Shown: positions 47,608-57,154 of the stretch, piece after piece
How positions within the stretch are numbered: the first letter of the stretch is position 1
Layout of the letters: the number at the start of each line of letters is the position of its first letter
Source: Olsenella_K absiana
Lineage (GTDB): Bacteria > Actinomycetota > Coriobacteriia > Coriobacteriales > Atopobiaceae
Direction of reading: 5' to 3'
Assembly: GCF_036408855.1 (NCBI RefSeq)
Contig: NZ_JAZGJQ010000004.1
Span: 1-64,000, forward strand
Length of the DNA: 64,000 bases
Notes under the pieces: generated by a model
Databases searched by the model: none
What the model was told of the DNA's origin: nothing
The model's input: the letters and a program-made list of their open reading frames with translations, nothing else
Made by a program: the position numbers and the translations under genes

Positions 47608-50600
47608 ATGCCCATCGACTACACCCAGCCCCTGGAGACGCTCGCCAGGGGCAGCCGCCACGCCGGCTTCACCGTCACCGACCAGATCCCCCTGCGGGAG
47701 ATCTCCGGCTACGCCTACGTCATGCGCCACGACGCCACGGGCGCCCGCCTGCTCTGGCTCGCCTGCGCCGACGACGACAGGTCCTTCTCGATCGCCTTCA
47801 AGACGCCGCCGGCCGACTCCACGGGCACCTTCCACATCCTGGAGCACTCGGTCCTGTGCGGCTCGGACCGCTTCCCGGTGAAGGAGCCCTTCGTCAACCT
47901 GCTCAAGACGAGCATGCAGACCTTCCTCAACGCGCTGACCTTCTCGGACAAGACCATGTACCCCGTGGCCTCCACCAACGTGGCCGACCTCGAGAACCTC
48001 ATGGACGTCTACCTCGACGCGGTGCTGCACCCGGCGATCTACAGGCGCCGGCGGATCTTCGAGCAGGAGGGCTGGCACCTGGAGCTCGTCGGCGAGGACG
48101 GCAGGCCCGCCGCGCCCGCGGACGCGGACGCGCGCCTCGCGCTCAACGGCGTCGTGCTGAACGAGATGAAGGGCGCCCTCTCGGACCCGGACGCCGTGGT
48201 GGAGAACGGCCTGGACGCCGCCCTCTTCCCCGAGAGCCCCTACCGCTTCGAGTCGGGCGGGGACCCGCGCGAGATCCCGACCCTGACCTACGAGGCCTTC
48301 CTCGACAACCACGCGCGCCACTACGACCTCGCCAACAGCTACACGGTCCTCTATGGAGACCTCGACATCGAGCGCGAGCTCGCCTTCATCGGCGAGCGCT
48401 TCGACGGCGCCTGCCGCCGCGGGGCGGGCGCCCCCAACCCGCTGCCGCTGCAGCCGCCCGTCGTGGCCGCGCCCCGCACCGTGGAGATGGCGACCGCGCC
48501 GGAGAACGCGCAGGTCGCCCTCGCCTACGTCGTGGGCACGGCGGCCGACCGCGAGCGGGTCCTCGCGGCCGACGTCCTGGTGGACGCCCTCGCCGGCTCC
48601 AACGAGGCCCCGCTCAAGCGCGCCGTGCTCGACGCCGGCCTGGGCGACGACCTGGAGGCCGTCCTCGTCACCGGCGAGCTCCAGCCGCGCGTCGTCCTCG
48701 CGCTCAAGGGCGCCAGGCCCCACGTGGCGGAGAAGTTCCGCGAGCTCGTGGAGGCCACCTGCGCCAGGCTGGCGCGCGAGGGGATCGGCCGCGAGCGCCT
48801 CGAGGCCTCGCTCGCCCAGGCGGAGTTCAACCTGCGCGAGGGCGACACGGGCGACTGCCCCGACGGCGTCGTCCACTCGATCCGGGTGATGGCGAGCTGG
48901 CTCTACGACGACGCACGCCCCGTGGACTACCTGCGCTACGAGGACGCGATCGCCCACCTCAAGGAGGGCGTGGCCGAGGGCGCCTTCGAGCGGCTGCTCG
49001 ACGAGGTCGTCTGCCGGAGCGCGCACTCGGCCCAGGTGGAGCTCGTGCCCTGCGAGGGCGGTGCCGACGACGAGGAGGCGGCCGAGCTCGCCCGCAGGAG
49101 GGAGTCGCTCTCCGACGCCGAGCTCGCACGGATCGCGGAGGAGGTCTCGGCCCTGCGCGAGGAGCAGGAGGCGCCGGACTCGCCGGAGGCCCTCGCGACC
49201 CTGCCGCAGCTCTCGCTCGCAGACATCGGCCCCGCGCGCGAGCGGCCGGCCTGCCCCATCGTGGAGGCCCCCGCCCCCTGCATCGCCCACGAGCTCGACA
49301 CCCGCGGGATCGACTACGTCTACCACTACTTCGACCTCGACGGCATCGGCTTCGAGGAGCTGCCCTACGCGGCCGTCCTCGCCGACGTCCTCGGCAAGCT
49401 GGACACCGCCGAGCACACCGCCGCCGAGTTCGACACCCTCTCGGAGCGCCGCCTGGGCGACCTCGCCTACTTCGTCGAGGCCTACGACGACCACGCGGAC
49501 CCCACGAGGTTCTCCGCCCACTTCGTCGTGGCGGCGAGCGCCCTCTCGGAGAACGTGGGCTGGCTCGCGAAGCTGCCCGCCGAGACCTGGTCCGAGACGG
49601 ACTACGCCGGCTCCCTCGACCGCATCCGCGACATCCTGCAGCAGCGCCGCGTCGCCATGGAGCAGACCTTCACCAACGCCGGCCACGCGGTGGCGCTCTC
49701 GCGCCTCGACTCCTACTTCTCCCCCTCCGCCGCCTTCGTCGAGAAGGTCGGCGGCGTGGACTACTACCTCTTCCTGAAGCGGCTCCTCGCCAACTTCGAC
49801 GAGCTCGGGGGCTACCTGGCGGACCGCCTCCTGGACGTGGCGCGCCGCGTCTTCTCCAGGGGCAACCTGACCGTGAGCTTCGTGGGCCCGGCCGCCGACC
49901 GCGCCCGCTTCTGGGAGGCGGCCGGCTCGCTCGGCCTCTCGGATGCGCCGCGCGGCCACTACCTCGAGGTCCCCGCCCCCAAGCCCGCCAACGAGGCCTT
50001 CGTCACCCCCTCCAACGTCGCCTTCGTCGCGCTGGGCGCCCCGCGCCGGGCGAGCGACGCCGGCGGCTGGGGCACCTGGCAGGTGGCGGCGCGCGCCCTC
50101 TCCTTCGACTACCTCTGGAACGAGGTCCGCGTGAAGGGCGGCGCCTACGGCGTGGGCTTCAGGCGCACGCAGGCGGGCCTGCGCGAGTTCTGGTCCTACC
50201 GCGACCCCTCGGTCGACGCGACGCTCGAGCGCTACGCCCGGGCGGCCGACTGGCTCGCCGCCTGGCAACCGAGCGAGGCCGAGCTCGAGGGCTACGTCAT
50301 CTCCGTCGTCGCCGCCATCGACGCGCCGCTGAAGCCGCGCCAGCTCGCCCGCAGGCAGGACGCCGACCTCTTCTGCCACAGGCCCGACGGCTGGCGCATC
50401 GAGATGCGCGACCAGGTCCTGCACGCCACGCCGGACGCCGTCCGCGCCCTCGCGCCCTCCCTCGCGGACGTCGCGGAGTCCGGCGCCGTCTGCGTCTTCG
50501 GCTCACGCGAGAAGATCGAGGCCTCCAAGGCCGACCTCTGCGTGCACGACCTCATGGAGGCCGTGCCCTCCGCCGGACCCTTCGGCGACGACGCCCACGA

Positions 50601-50679
50601 GGACGGCTGCCGCTGCGGCCACGGCGACGGGTGCTGCGATGGCGACTGCTGCCACGACCACGACGGGGGCGAGCGCTGA
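47608..50679 (+). CDS. M16C-type insulinase family zinc peptidase (PreP-like)
   Basis: The 1023-residue metallopeptidase has the inverted zinc motif HILEH (H76, E79, H80) in GTFHILEHSVLCGS and the long M16C domain order of presequence protease. These enzymes close like a clam around peptides up to about 65 residues and degrade them in the cytoplasm; no signal peptide is seen. The last about 30 residues are rich in Cys and His (GCRCGHGDGCCDGDCCHDHD), unlike the family, and could bind metal. The ATG at 47608 follows GAGGAGG. Its stop overlaps the next start (TGATG), joining it to the dehydratase-like operon. Confidence 0.88.
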   Translation: MPIDYTQPLETLARGSRHAGFTVTDQIPLREISGYAYVMRHDATGARLLWLACADDDRSFSIAFKTPPADSTGTFHILEHSVLCGSDRFPVKEPFVNLLKTSMQTFLNALTFSDKTMYPVASTNVADLENLMDVYLDAVLHPAIYRRRRIFEQEGWHLELVGEDGRPAAPADADARLALNGVVLNEMKGALSDPDAVVENGLDAALFPESPYRFESGGDPREIPTLTYEAFLDNHARHYDLANSYTVLYGDLDIERELAFIGERFDGACRRGAGAPNPLPLQPPVVAAPRTVEMATAPENAQVALAYVVGTAADRERVLAADVLVDALAGSNEAPLKRAVLDAGLGDDLEAVLVTGELQPRVVLALKGARPHVAEKFRELVEATCARLAREGIGRERLEASLAQAEFNLREGDTGDCPDGVVHSIRVMASWLYDDARPVDYLRYEDAIAHLKEGVAEGAFERLLDEVVCRSAHSAQVELVPCEGGADDEEAAELARRRESLSDAELARIAEEVSALREEQEAPDSPEALATLPQLSLADIGPARERPACPIVEAPAPCIAHELDTRGIDYVYHYFDLDGIGFEELPYAAVLADVLGKLDTAEHTAAEFDTLSERRLGDLAYFVEAYDDHADPTRFSAHFVVAASALSENVGWLAKLPAETWSETDYAGSLDRIRDILQQRRVAMEQTFTNAGHAVALSRLDSYFSPSAAFVEKVGGVDYYLFLKRLLANFDELGGYLADRLLDVARRVFSRGNLTVSFVGPAADRARFWEAAGSLGLSDAPRGHYLEVPAPKPANEAFVTPSNVAFVALGAPRRASDAGGWGTWQVAARALSFDYLWNEVRVKGGAYGVGFRRTQAGLREFWSYRDPSVDATLERYARAADWLAAWQPSEAELEGYVISVVAAIDAPLKPRQLARRQDADLFCHRPDGWRIEMRDQVLHATPDAVRALAPSLADVAESGAVCVFGSREKIEASKADLCVHDLMEAVPSAGPFGDDAHEDGCRCGHGDGCCDGDCCHDHDGGER

Positions 50680-52019
50680 TGGCGGGAGAGTCCTGGGTCG
50701 GCGGGATCCTCGACTGGGGCGGAAACCTCCTCAGCGAGTACTCCACCAACGCCCCGGACACGGTCCGCTGGGTGCTCAACCGGGGCTTCGACGCGGTGAG
50801 GTGGGGCACCAGGCACCTGCCCAACCGCAGGAAGCTCCCCTCCGGCCAGACGGCGTCCAGGATCGCGCTCGAGAGCGTCACGCGCGCCCTCGACGACTTC
50901 GGCGACGCGGTGGTCACGAGCATCTGGCTGCCGAGCGAGCCCTTCCTGGCCCTCGGCACCAACCCGGTGTGCGCCGAGGCGCTCGCCGGGTTCGTGGCGG
51001 CCGCCAAGTCCGAGGCGGGCTTCGCCGCCGAGGCCGAGGCCTGCGGCATCCCGCCGACGTACTGCTCCTACCACCGCGTCCTTCTCGGCATGGCGGCCTC
51101 CAACGTGCTCGAGTCGCCGCGCATGCTCGCGAGCTGCTCGGTGGCCTGCGACGCCAACAACCTCACCTTCAAGGCGCTGTCGCGCTACTGGGGGACCCCC
51201 CACTTCTACGTGGACGTCCCCTACGAGACCGACGAGGCCTCGATCCGCTACGTGGCCGACCAGCTGCGCGAGATGACCCACCAGGCCGAGGAGGTCTTCG
51301 GCAGGAGGCTCGACGAGGAGGCCCTCAGGGCCTGCGTGGACAGGACCAACCGGACGCTCGACAACCTCCAACGGGCGCTCCCCCTTCGCCGCGGGCGCTA
51401 CCTCGCGAGCGACATGGGCCTGGAGATGCAGGAGGCGCTGGCCGAGCACCTGTGGCTGGGCACGCCCGATACGCTCGCCATGAGCGAGCAGCAGCTGGAC
51501 GACTTCGCGCATGCCGATTCCTACCAGGGGCTCAACCTGGTGTGGGCGCACACGCCGCCGTTCTTCCTCGACTCGCTCAAGCGCCTCCTCAACCAGAGCC
51601 AGGAGGCGCAGATCGTGGCCTCCGACATGCTCTACGACCAGGTCCTGCCCGAGGGGCGCGCCTTCGGGGCCGACCAGCCCTTCGAGTCCATGGCCGAGCG
51701 GCTCGTGCGCTGCTGCTTCAACGGCCCCGCCGACCGGCGCGCCGCCCGGCTGCTCGAGCTCGCGCGCGCCACGGCGGCCGACGGCGCCGTGGTCTTCTGC
51801 CACTGGGGCTGCAAGGAGACGGCCGGCGCGGCCCAGCTCATCTCCTCCACCCTGGAGGAGGCGGGCTTCCCGACCCTCGTGCTCGACGGCGACGGCTGCG
51901 ACCGCTCCAACGACATGGAGGGCCAGATGTCCACCAGGCTCACCGCCTTCCTCGAGATGCTCCGAGCGCGGCGCGCCGAGCTCGCCGCCGAGGGGGCAGG
52001 CCATGGCCAGGCGCGCTAG
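50679..52019 (+). CDS. 2-hydroxyacyl-CoA dehydratase-like subunit, copy A
   Basis: The 446-residue protein belongs to the HgdB/FldB/BcrB family. Likely iron-sulfur ligands are C129 (PTYCSYH), C153 and C157 (SCSVACDANN) and C378 (HWGCK), with an extra C374. The end DGDGCDRSNDMEGQMSTRL is the family C-terminal motif. Family members carry a [4Fe-4S] cluster, or a double-cubane cluster in the DCCP group, and receive an activated electron from an ATPase. It is paralogous to the next gene, sharing SPRMLASCSVACDANN-like and HFYVDVPYE segments. No CoA transferase is nearby, so the substrate is unknown. Confidence 0.85.
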   Translation: MAGESWVGGILDWGGNLLSEYSTNAPDTVRWVLNRGFDAVRWGTRHLPNRRKLPSGQTASRIALESVTRALDDFGDAVVTSIWLPSEPFLALGTNPVCAEALAGFVAAAKSEAGFAAEAEACGIPPTYCSYHRVLLGMAASNVLESPRMLASCSVACDANNLTFKALSRYWGTPHFYVDVPYETDEASIRYVADQLREMTHQAEEVFGRRLDEEALRACVDRTNRTLDNLQRALPLRRGRYLASDMGLEMQEALAEHLWLGTPDTLAMSEQQLDDFAHADSYQGLNLVWAHTPPFFLDSLKRLLNQSQEAQIVASDMLYDQVLPEGRAFGADQPFESMAERLVRCCFNGPADRRAARLLELARATAADGAVVFCHWGCKETAGAAQLISSTLEEAGFPTLVLDGDGCDRSNDMEGQMSTRLTAFLEMLRARRAELAAEGAGHGQAR

Positions 52020-53331
52020 CCGGGGCACCCGGGGGAGGGAGCCGCTGGACCTCTACGGCGACGTCGTGGGCGCCGCCCTCGCCCGGAGGCCCTCCCTCGC
52101 GCGCGACGCGCTCAGGGCGGGGTTCGACTTCACGGCGTGGCGCGTCTCGCACCTCCCCGACAAGGACGCGCCGCTCTCCTCCCAGCACGCGGCCGAGCTC
52201 TTCTTCACCCGGCTCACCGGTGCGCTCGACCACCCCGAGTCGACGGCCGTGACCAGCCTCTTCCTGCCGACCGAGGTCTTCCAGGCACTGGGGGCCTCCC
52301 CGGTGTGCGCCGAGGCCCTCGCCGGAACCTGCGCGGGCGCCCACGCCGAGGTGCCCTTCGTGACGGCGGCCGAGGGGGCAGGCATCCCCGAGACGTACTG
52401 CTCCTACCACAAGGTCCTCATGGGGATGGCGACCTCGGGCGTGCTGCCGCCGCCGCGCATGCTCGCGAGCTGCTCGGTCGCCTGCGACGCCAACAACCTC
52501 ACCTTCAAGACCCTCGCCGACCTCTGGGGGGTCCCCCACTTCTACGTGGACGTCCCCTATGAGGTCACGCGCGACTCGGCGCTCTACGTGGCCGAGCAGT
52601 TCCGCGGGCTCGCGCGGGCCGCCGAGGAGTGCTTCGGGCACAGGCTCGACGAGGCGGAGCTCTCGGCCTGCGTGGCGCGCTCCCAGCGCACGCTCGCCCT
52701 CCTCGACCGGTCGGTCGACCTCAGGCGCGGGCGCTACCTCGCGGGCGACCTCATGGGCCACCTCATGGGCGCGGTCAACGCGCAGCTGGCCCTGGGCACC
52801 ACGGCCGAGCAGCTCGTGGCCACGCAGCTCTGCTGCGACCTCAAGGCGGCGCCCGCCTCGCGCGGACTCGACCTCGTATGGGTGCACACGGCCCCCTTCT
52901 TCCTGGCGCCGCTGACCTCCCACCTCGACCGCAACCCAGATGCGCAGGTCATCGCCACCGACATGGAGCTGTGCTGCCCGGGCGGCGAGGCGCCCTGGTT
53001 CGGGCCGGACGAGCCCTTCGAGGCGATGGCCGAGCGCATCGTACGCAACTGCTACAACGGCCCGGCGGAGCGGCGCGTGGCGCGCGTGCGCGAGCTGGCC
53101 CGGCGCTCTGGGGCGGACGGCGTGGTGGTCTTCAGCCACTGGGGCTGCAAGCACACGGCGGGCGCCTCCCAGATCATCCGCGCCGAGCTCGAGGAGGCGG
53201 GCTTCCCCACCCTGGTGCTCGACGGCGACGGCGGGGAGCGCCAGAACAACATGGACGGACAGATGCGCACGCGCTTCGAGGCCTTCCTCGAGCTTCTGCG
53301 CACGCGCAGGGAGGAGCGAGATGACTCCTAG
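52003..53331 (+). CDS. 2-hydroxyacyl-CoA dehydratase-like subunit, copy B
   Basis: The 442-residue paralogue of the preceding protein has C133 (TYCSYH), C157 and C161 (SCSVACDANN) and C382 (HWGCK) conserved. Where copy A has a further Cys before HWGC, this has Ser (FSHWGC). The two are expected to form a heterodimer as in known dehydratases. The ATG at 52003 follows GGGGCAGG and overlaps the previous gene by 17 bases; the downstream gene overlaps its end by 11, so production is tightly coupled. Confidence 0.85.
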   Translation: MARRASRGTRGREPLDLYGDVVGAALARRPSLARDALRAGFDFTAWRVSHLPDKDAPLSSQHAAELFFTRLTGALDHPESTAVTSLFLPTEVFQALGASPVCAEALAGTCAGAHAEVPFVTAAEGAGIPETYCSYHKVLMGMATSGVLPPPRMLASCSVACDANNLTFKTLADLWGVPHFYVDVPYEVTRDSALYVAEQFRGLARAAEECFGHRLDEAELSACVARSQRTLALLDRSVDLRRGRYLAGDLMGHLMGAVNAQLALGTTAEQLVATQLCCDLKAAPASRGLDLVWVHTAPFFLAPLTSHLDRNPDAQVIATDMELCCPGGEAPWFGPDEPFEAMAERIVRNCYNGPAERRVARVRELARRSGADGVVVFSHWGCKHTAGASQIIRAELEEAGFPTLVLDGDGGERQNNMDGQMRTRFEAFLELLRTRREERDDS

Positions 53332-55132
53332 CACTTCCACGACGAGCACCACCACGACGGCCGGCGCCGAGCCGCGCACCGTCTTCTACGCCTGCAAGTA
53401 CACGCCGGTCGAGCTCCTGGCGGGCTTCGGCTCCCAGGCAAGGCTGGCCGAGGCGGACGTGGCCTCCTTCGACCACGCCGACGCGCTGGCCCACCCCAAC
53501 CTGTGCGGCTACGGCAAGGGCCTCATCGAGCGCCTGCTCGCGCCGGACGTGCACGAGGTGGTGCTCGTGACCTGCTGCGACGTGATCAAGCGCTGCTACG
53601 ACGTGCTCAGGCGACAGGGCAAACTCGACTTCGTCTACCTCCTCGACCTGCCGCACAAGCGCGGCGAGGCCGAGCGCAGGCTCTTCCGGGCACGCCTGGC
53701 CGGCCTCGCGGAGGCCTATGCGGCCTACTCCGGCGAGACCTTCGACGTCGGCCGGGCGCTCGCGGCCTGCAAGCCACCCGTGCCCCGCACGGACGAGCGC
53801 GTCACGCTGCTCGGAGCCCACGCGACCTCGGCGCTGCTCAGGACCGTCTCGCGCGACGTGGGCATCGCGGTGGAGAACGCGACCTGCACCAACCGCCAGC
53901 TGCTCGTCTCCCCGCCGCCGCAGCTCGCGCGCATGGCCGCCGCAGGCGACTGCGAGGCCTGCGAGGCGCCCGCCGCGCCGGGCCAGGTGGACGTGGGCCG
54001 CGCCGGCGGCACGCTCGACACGTTCCTGGACTGGTACGCCGAGGCCCTTCTCGACCAGATGCCCTGCATGCGCATGGACGACGTCTCCCAGCGCAAGGCA
54101 CTGCGCGACGAGAGGGGCGAGCTGGGCGTCGTCTATCACACGATGAAGTTCTGCGACTACTACGGCTTCGAGTACGCCGAGGCCACCCAAGACGGAGGGA
54201 CCCCCATGGTCAAGATCGAGACGGACGGAACCTCGCAGAGCGCCGGGCAGCTCAAGACCCGCCTGGCCGCGTTCGGCGAGACCCTGCGCGGCGTGTCGCG
54301 CGCCAGGAGCGCGGCGGGCGAGCGCCGGGAGCGCGGGGGCGCCAAGGACGGCGCCAGCTACGTGCTGGGGATCGACTCCGGATCCACCTCCACCGACGCC
54401 GTCGTGATGGACGCCGAGAGGAACCTCGTGGCCACGGTCATCCTGCCCACGGGCGCCAAGGCCACCGAGGCCGCCGCCCGTGCCAGGCAGGAGGTGCTCG
54501 AACGGGCGCACCTAGGAGAGGAGGACCTCGCGCTGGAGGTCTCCACGGGCTACGGCCGCGAGGCAATACCCGGCATGGACGCCTCCATCACGGAGATCAC
54601 CTGCCACGCCCGCGGTGCCCACTACCTCATGCCCGAGGTCAAGACGGTCATCGACATCGGCGGCCAGGACTCCAAGGTCATCCACCTCGACGAGGCGGGC
54701 GACGTCATCAACTTCGTGATGAACGACAAGTGCGCGGCGGGCACCGGGCGCTTCCTGGAGATGATGGCGCGCACCCTCGAGATGCCGCTGGCGGACTTCT
54801 GCGCCAAGGGGCTCGAGTGGAAGCACGACGTCAAGATCTCCAGCATGTGCACCGTGTTCGCGGAGAGCGAGGTCGTCTCCCTCGTGGCCAACGACACCCC
54901 CACCCCCGACATCATCCACGGCCTCGACAAGTCCGTGGCGAGGAAGACGGCGACCCTCGCCAAGCGCGTGAGCGCGGAGCCGCCCTACCTCATGACCGGC
55001 GGCGTCGCCAACAACGAGGGCGTGGTCAAGGCCCTGGAGGCGGTGCTCGGGGCGCCCGTGGCGACCCACCCGGACTCCCAGCTCTGCGGCGCGATCGGCG
55101 CGGCCCTGCTCGGGCTCGAGTCGCTCGCCTAG
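53321..55132 (+). CDS. Dehydratase-like domain fused to a BadF/HgdC-type ATPase activator
   Basis: In this 603-residue protein, residues about 17-325 are a third HgdB-like domain (TVFYACKYTPVELLAGFG, CGYGKGLIE, VTCCDVIKRCYD, HTMKFCDYYGFEYAE). Residues 345-603 are an ASKHA ATPase: GIDSGSTSTDAVV, STGYGREAIP, TVIDIGGQDSK, DKCAAGTGRFLE (C471), SSMCTVFAESEVVS (C510) and TGGVANNEGVV. C471 and C510 correspond to the two cysteines per subunit that hold the [4Fe-4S] cluster at the activator dimer interface. Known activators are about 260 residues and lack the N-terminal domain. The ATG follows GGGAGGAG. Confidence 0.85.
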   Translation: MTPSTSTTSTTTTAGAEPRTVFYACKYTPVELLAGFGSQARLAEADVASFDHADALAHPNLCGYGKGLIERLLAPDVHEVVLVTCCDVIKRCYDVLRRQGKLDFVYLLDLPHKRGEAERRLFRARLAGLAEAYAAYSGETFDVGRALAACKPPVPRTDERVTLLGAHATSALLRTVSRDVGIAVENATCTNRQLLVSPPPQLARMAAAGDCEACEAPAAPGQVDVGRAGGTLDTFLDWYAEALLDQMPCMRMDDVSQRKALRDERGELGVVYHTMKFCDYYGFEYAEATQDGGTPMVKIETDGTSQSAGQLKTRLAAFGETLRGVSRARSAAGERRERGGAKDGASYVLGIDSGSTSTDAVVMDAERNLVATVILPTGAKATEAAARARQEVLERAHLGEEDLALEVSTGYGREAIPGMDASITEITCHARGAHYLMPEVKTVIDIGGQDSKVIHLDEAGDVINFVMNDKCAAGTGRFLEMMARTLEMPLADFCAKGLEWKHDVKISSMCTVFAESEVVSLVANDTPTPDIIHGLDKSVARKTATLAKRVSAEPPYLMTGGVANNEGVVKALEAVLGAPVATHPDSQLCGAIGAALLGLESLA

Positions 55133-55152
55133 GCCGCACGACAGACGCACGA

Positions 55153-55189
55153 CAAGGGCGCCGGTCCCGTCGGGGGACCGGCGCCCTTG
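55153..55189. terminator. Strong bidirectional hairpin after the dehydratase-like operon
   Basis: A perfect 16-bp stem (CAAGGGCGCCGGTCCC and its complement) with a 5-base loop lies between the plus-strand operon and the convergent nitroreductase gene. Confidence 0.8.
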
Positions 55190-55231
55190 CTCGCAACGGT
55201 GCCGCCGCGCGGCGCCCGCTGCCGGCACCTC

Positions 55232-55927
55232 CTAGACGAGCAGGTCGTCCACCCCGAGCTTGGGCACGTGGTGCACGTTGGGCGCGGTGCGCCAGTAGCG
55301 CAGGCCGTGCTCGGTCGTCGCGGGCTCCAGGACCACCCGCTCGTCGGCCGCGGGCCTGCCGAGGGCGACGAGGAGGACGAGCTGGTAGCCGTCGGGGACG
55401 CCCAGGATGCCCGCGGCCTCCTTGTCGTAGCTCTTGATCATGCAGGTGCCCAGCCCCTTCGCGCAGGCCGCAAGGCAGAGCGTCTGCGCCATGATGCCCG
55501 CGTCGACGTTGCGCAGGGGCGAGGCGGCCGAGGCCTCGGGACAGAGGATCCCCATGTAGGCGCCGGGAAGCTCGCCCTCGGCCGGGCCTTCGAAGTCCTT
55601 GAGCGCCCCGGCCCAGCCGTGGTGGCGCGCAAGGAGCGCGACCGTCTCGGGGTCGTTGGTAACGGCGAGGCGCAGGACCTGCAGGTTGTTGCCCGAGGGC
55701 GCGAGGCGGGCCGCGTCCACGAGTTCGCGCAGGATCTCCTCGCCCACCTGCTCGCCGCTGAACCTGCGGTAGGTGCGCGAGGCGCGCACGAGCTCGTGGA
55801 AGCCCTCGTAGGAGGCGGGTCCTGCGGGCGAGCCTCCCGTGGCCCCCTCGGCCGCCGCGTCCTTCTCCGCCTCCGCGGCCCTCTCCGCCGCCTCGCCCTT
55901 GCCGGGCTCGCTCGTGCCCTCGTACAT
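55232..55927 (-). CDS. Nitroreductase family flavoprotein
   Basis: This FMN-binding protein of about 231 residues has RASRTYRRFSGEQVGEEIL (FMN phosphate Arg), ARLAPSGNNLQVLRL and DAGIMAQTLCLAACAKGLGTCMI. The first 45 residues are a charged Ala/Glu-rich stretch. Nitroreductases reduce quinones, nitro compounds or flavins with NAD(P)H; the true substrate is unknown. I chose the ATG at 55927, which has AAGGCGG at good distance, over one at 55945 without a binding site. It follows the aminotransferase gene by a few bases and is co-transcribed. Confidence 0.82.
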   Translation of the reverse strand: MYEGTSEPGKGEAAERAAEAEKDAAAEGATGGSPAGPASYEGFHELVRASRTYRRFSGEQVGEEILRELVDAARLAPSGNNLQVLRLAVTNDPETVALLARHHGWAGALKDFEGPAEGELPGAYMGILCPEASAASPLRNVDAGIMAQTLCLAACAKGLGTCMIKSYDKEAAGILGVPDGYQLVLLVALGRPAADERVVLEPATTEHGLRYWRTAPNVHHVPKLGVDDLLV

Positions 55928-55950
55928 GTGGCTACCGCCTTCCATATCGC

Positions 55951-57111
55951 CTAGATGCCCGCCGCGCCGATGGCCGCGACGGCCTCCTTGATCGTCTCCA
56001 CGGGCGAGACGAGCGCGAAGCGCACGTAGCCCTCCCCCGCCGGGCCGAAGCTCCTGCCGGGGGTGACGATGACGCCCGAGCGCTCCATCAGCTCCACCAC
56101 GAAGTCCATGGAGTCCATGCGCCCGTGGGGGATGCGCGCCCAGACGAAGAGGGTGCCGTGCGCGTTGGGGCGCTCCCAGCCGATGGCCTCGAGGCCGTCT
56201 GCGAGGGCGTCGCGACGCTCCTGGTAGCGCAGACGCTGCTCCTCCACCTGCTCGCGCGGGCCCGTGAGCGCCGCGATGGCGGCGTCCTGCTCGGGGTAGA
56301 ACATGCCGAAGTTGACCTGACTGCGGAGCTTGCGCGTGGCCGCCACGATGTCCGGGCGCCCCACGAGGAAGCTCAGGCGACAGCCGGTCACGTTGTAGGA
56401 CTTGGAGAGCGAGAGGAACTCCACGCCCACGTCGAGCGCGCCGGGATAGCTCAGGAAGGAGCCGCCCGCCGGCCCGTCGAAGACGATGTCGGAGTAGGCG
56501 TTGTCGTGGATCACGACGATGTCGTGGCGCCTGGCAAAGTCGATGACCTGCTCGTAGACCTCGGGCGTGCCGACCGAGCCCACGGGGTTGGCTGGCAGCG
56601 AGACCACCATGTACCTGGCCGCGTCCGCCACCTCGTCGGGGATGCCGGCGACGTAGGGCAGGAAGTCGTGGTCGGCCGTCAGCGGATAGTAGGCCAGCTT
56701 GGCGCCGGCGAGGAGGCTGCCAGCGCGGAAGACAGGGTAGCAGGGGTCGGGCACGAGGACGGTGTCGCCGGGGTCTGCCAGCGCCTGGCAGACGTAGCCC
56801 ATGCCCTCCTGCGTGCCGGCCACGCTCATCACCATGTCGGGCGTGATGCCGTCGACGCCGTAGCGGCTCGCGTAGTAGTCACACACCGCCTGGAGCAGCT
56901 CGTCCTTGTCGTGCAGGGAGTACTTCCAGTTCTCGGGGTCGCGCGCGCTCTCCACGAGGGTGTCGACCACGTGCTGGGGAGGCGCGAAGTCCGGTGTGCC
57001 GACCGACAGGTCGTACACCGTGCGGCCCTCGGCCTCGAGCTCGCGGCGCTTCGCGTTGAGCGCAGCGAACACCTCGTCGCCAAACAGGTCCAACCTCTTC
57101 GAGAACCGCAT
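55951..57111 (-). CDS. PLP-dependent class I aminotransferase, LL-diaminopimelate aminotransferase-like
   Basis: The 386-residue enzyme has DLSVGTPDFAPPQHVVD, SVAGTQEGMGYVCQAL, PDPCYPVFRAGS, SLPANPVGSVGTPEVYEQVI, HDNAYSDIVFDG and the PLP lysine in LSLSKSYNVTGCRLSF. This order is shared by LL-DAP aminotransferases and fold-I aspartate/alanine enzymes; the CYPVF and SKSYNVTGCR segments favour a DapL/DapC-like role in lysine and wall precursor synthesis. The ATG at 57111 has GGGAGG at proper distance; a GTG two codons earlier is too close to it. Confidence 0.85.
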   Translation of the reverse strand: MRFSKRLDLFGDEVFAALNAKRRELEAEGRTVYDLSVGTPDFAPPQHVVDTLVESARDPENWKYSLHDKDELLQAVCDYYASRYGVDGITPDMVMSVAGTQEGMGYVCQALADPGDTVLVPDPCYPVFRAGSLLAGAKLAYYPLTADHDFLPYVAGIPDEVADAARYMVVSLPANPVGSVGTPEVYEQVIDFARRHDIVVIHDNAYSDIVFDGPAGGSFLSYPGALDVGVEFLSLSKSYNVTGCRLSFLVGRPDIVAATRKLRSQVNFGMFYPEQDAAIAALTGPREQVEEQRLRYQERRDALADGLEAIGWERPNAHGTLFVWARIPHGRMDSMDFVVELMERSGVIVTPGRSFGPAGEGYVRFALVSPVETIKEAVAAIGAAGI

Positions 57112-57154
57112 CCGCACCTCCCGGGACGCACCCTACCCTGACCCGTCGATTCTT

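Noticed and set aside
47496..52019. A 1507-codon plus-strand frame starting upstream of the M16 gene
   Set aside because: Only its last part is real (the dehydratase-like subunit from 50679). The rest is the +1 shadow of the M16 peptidase.
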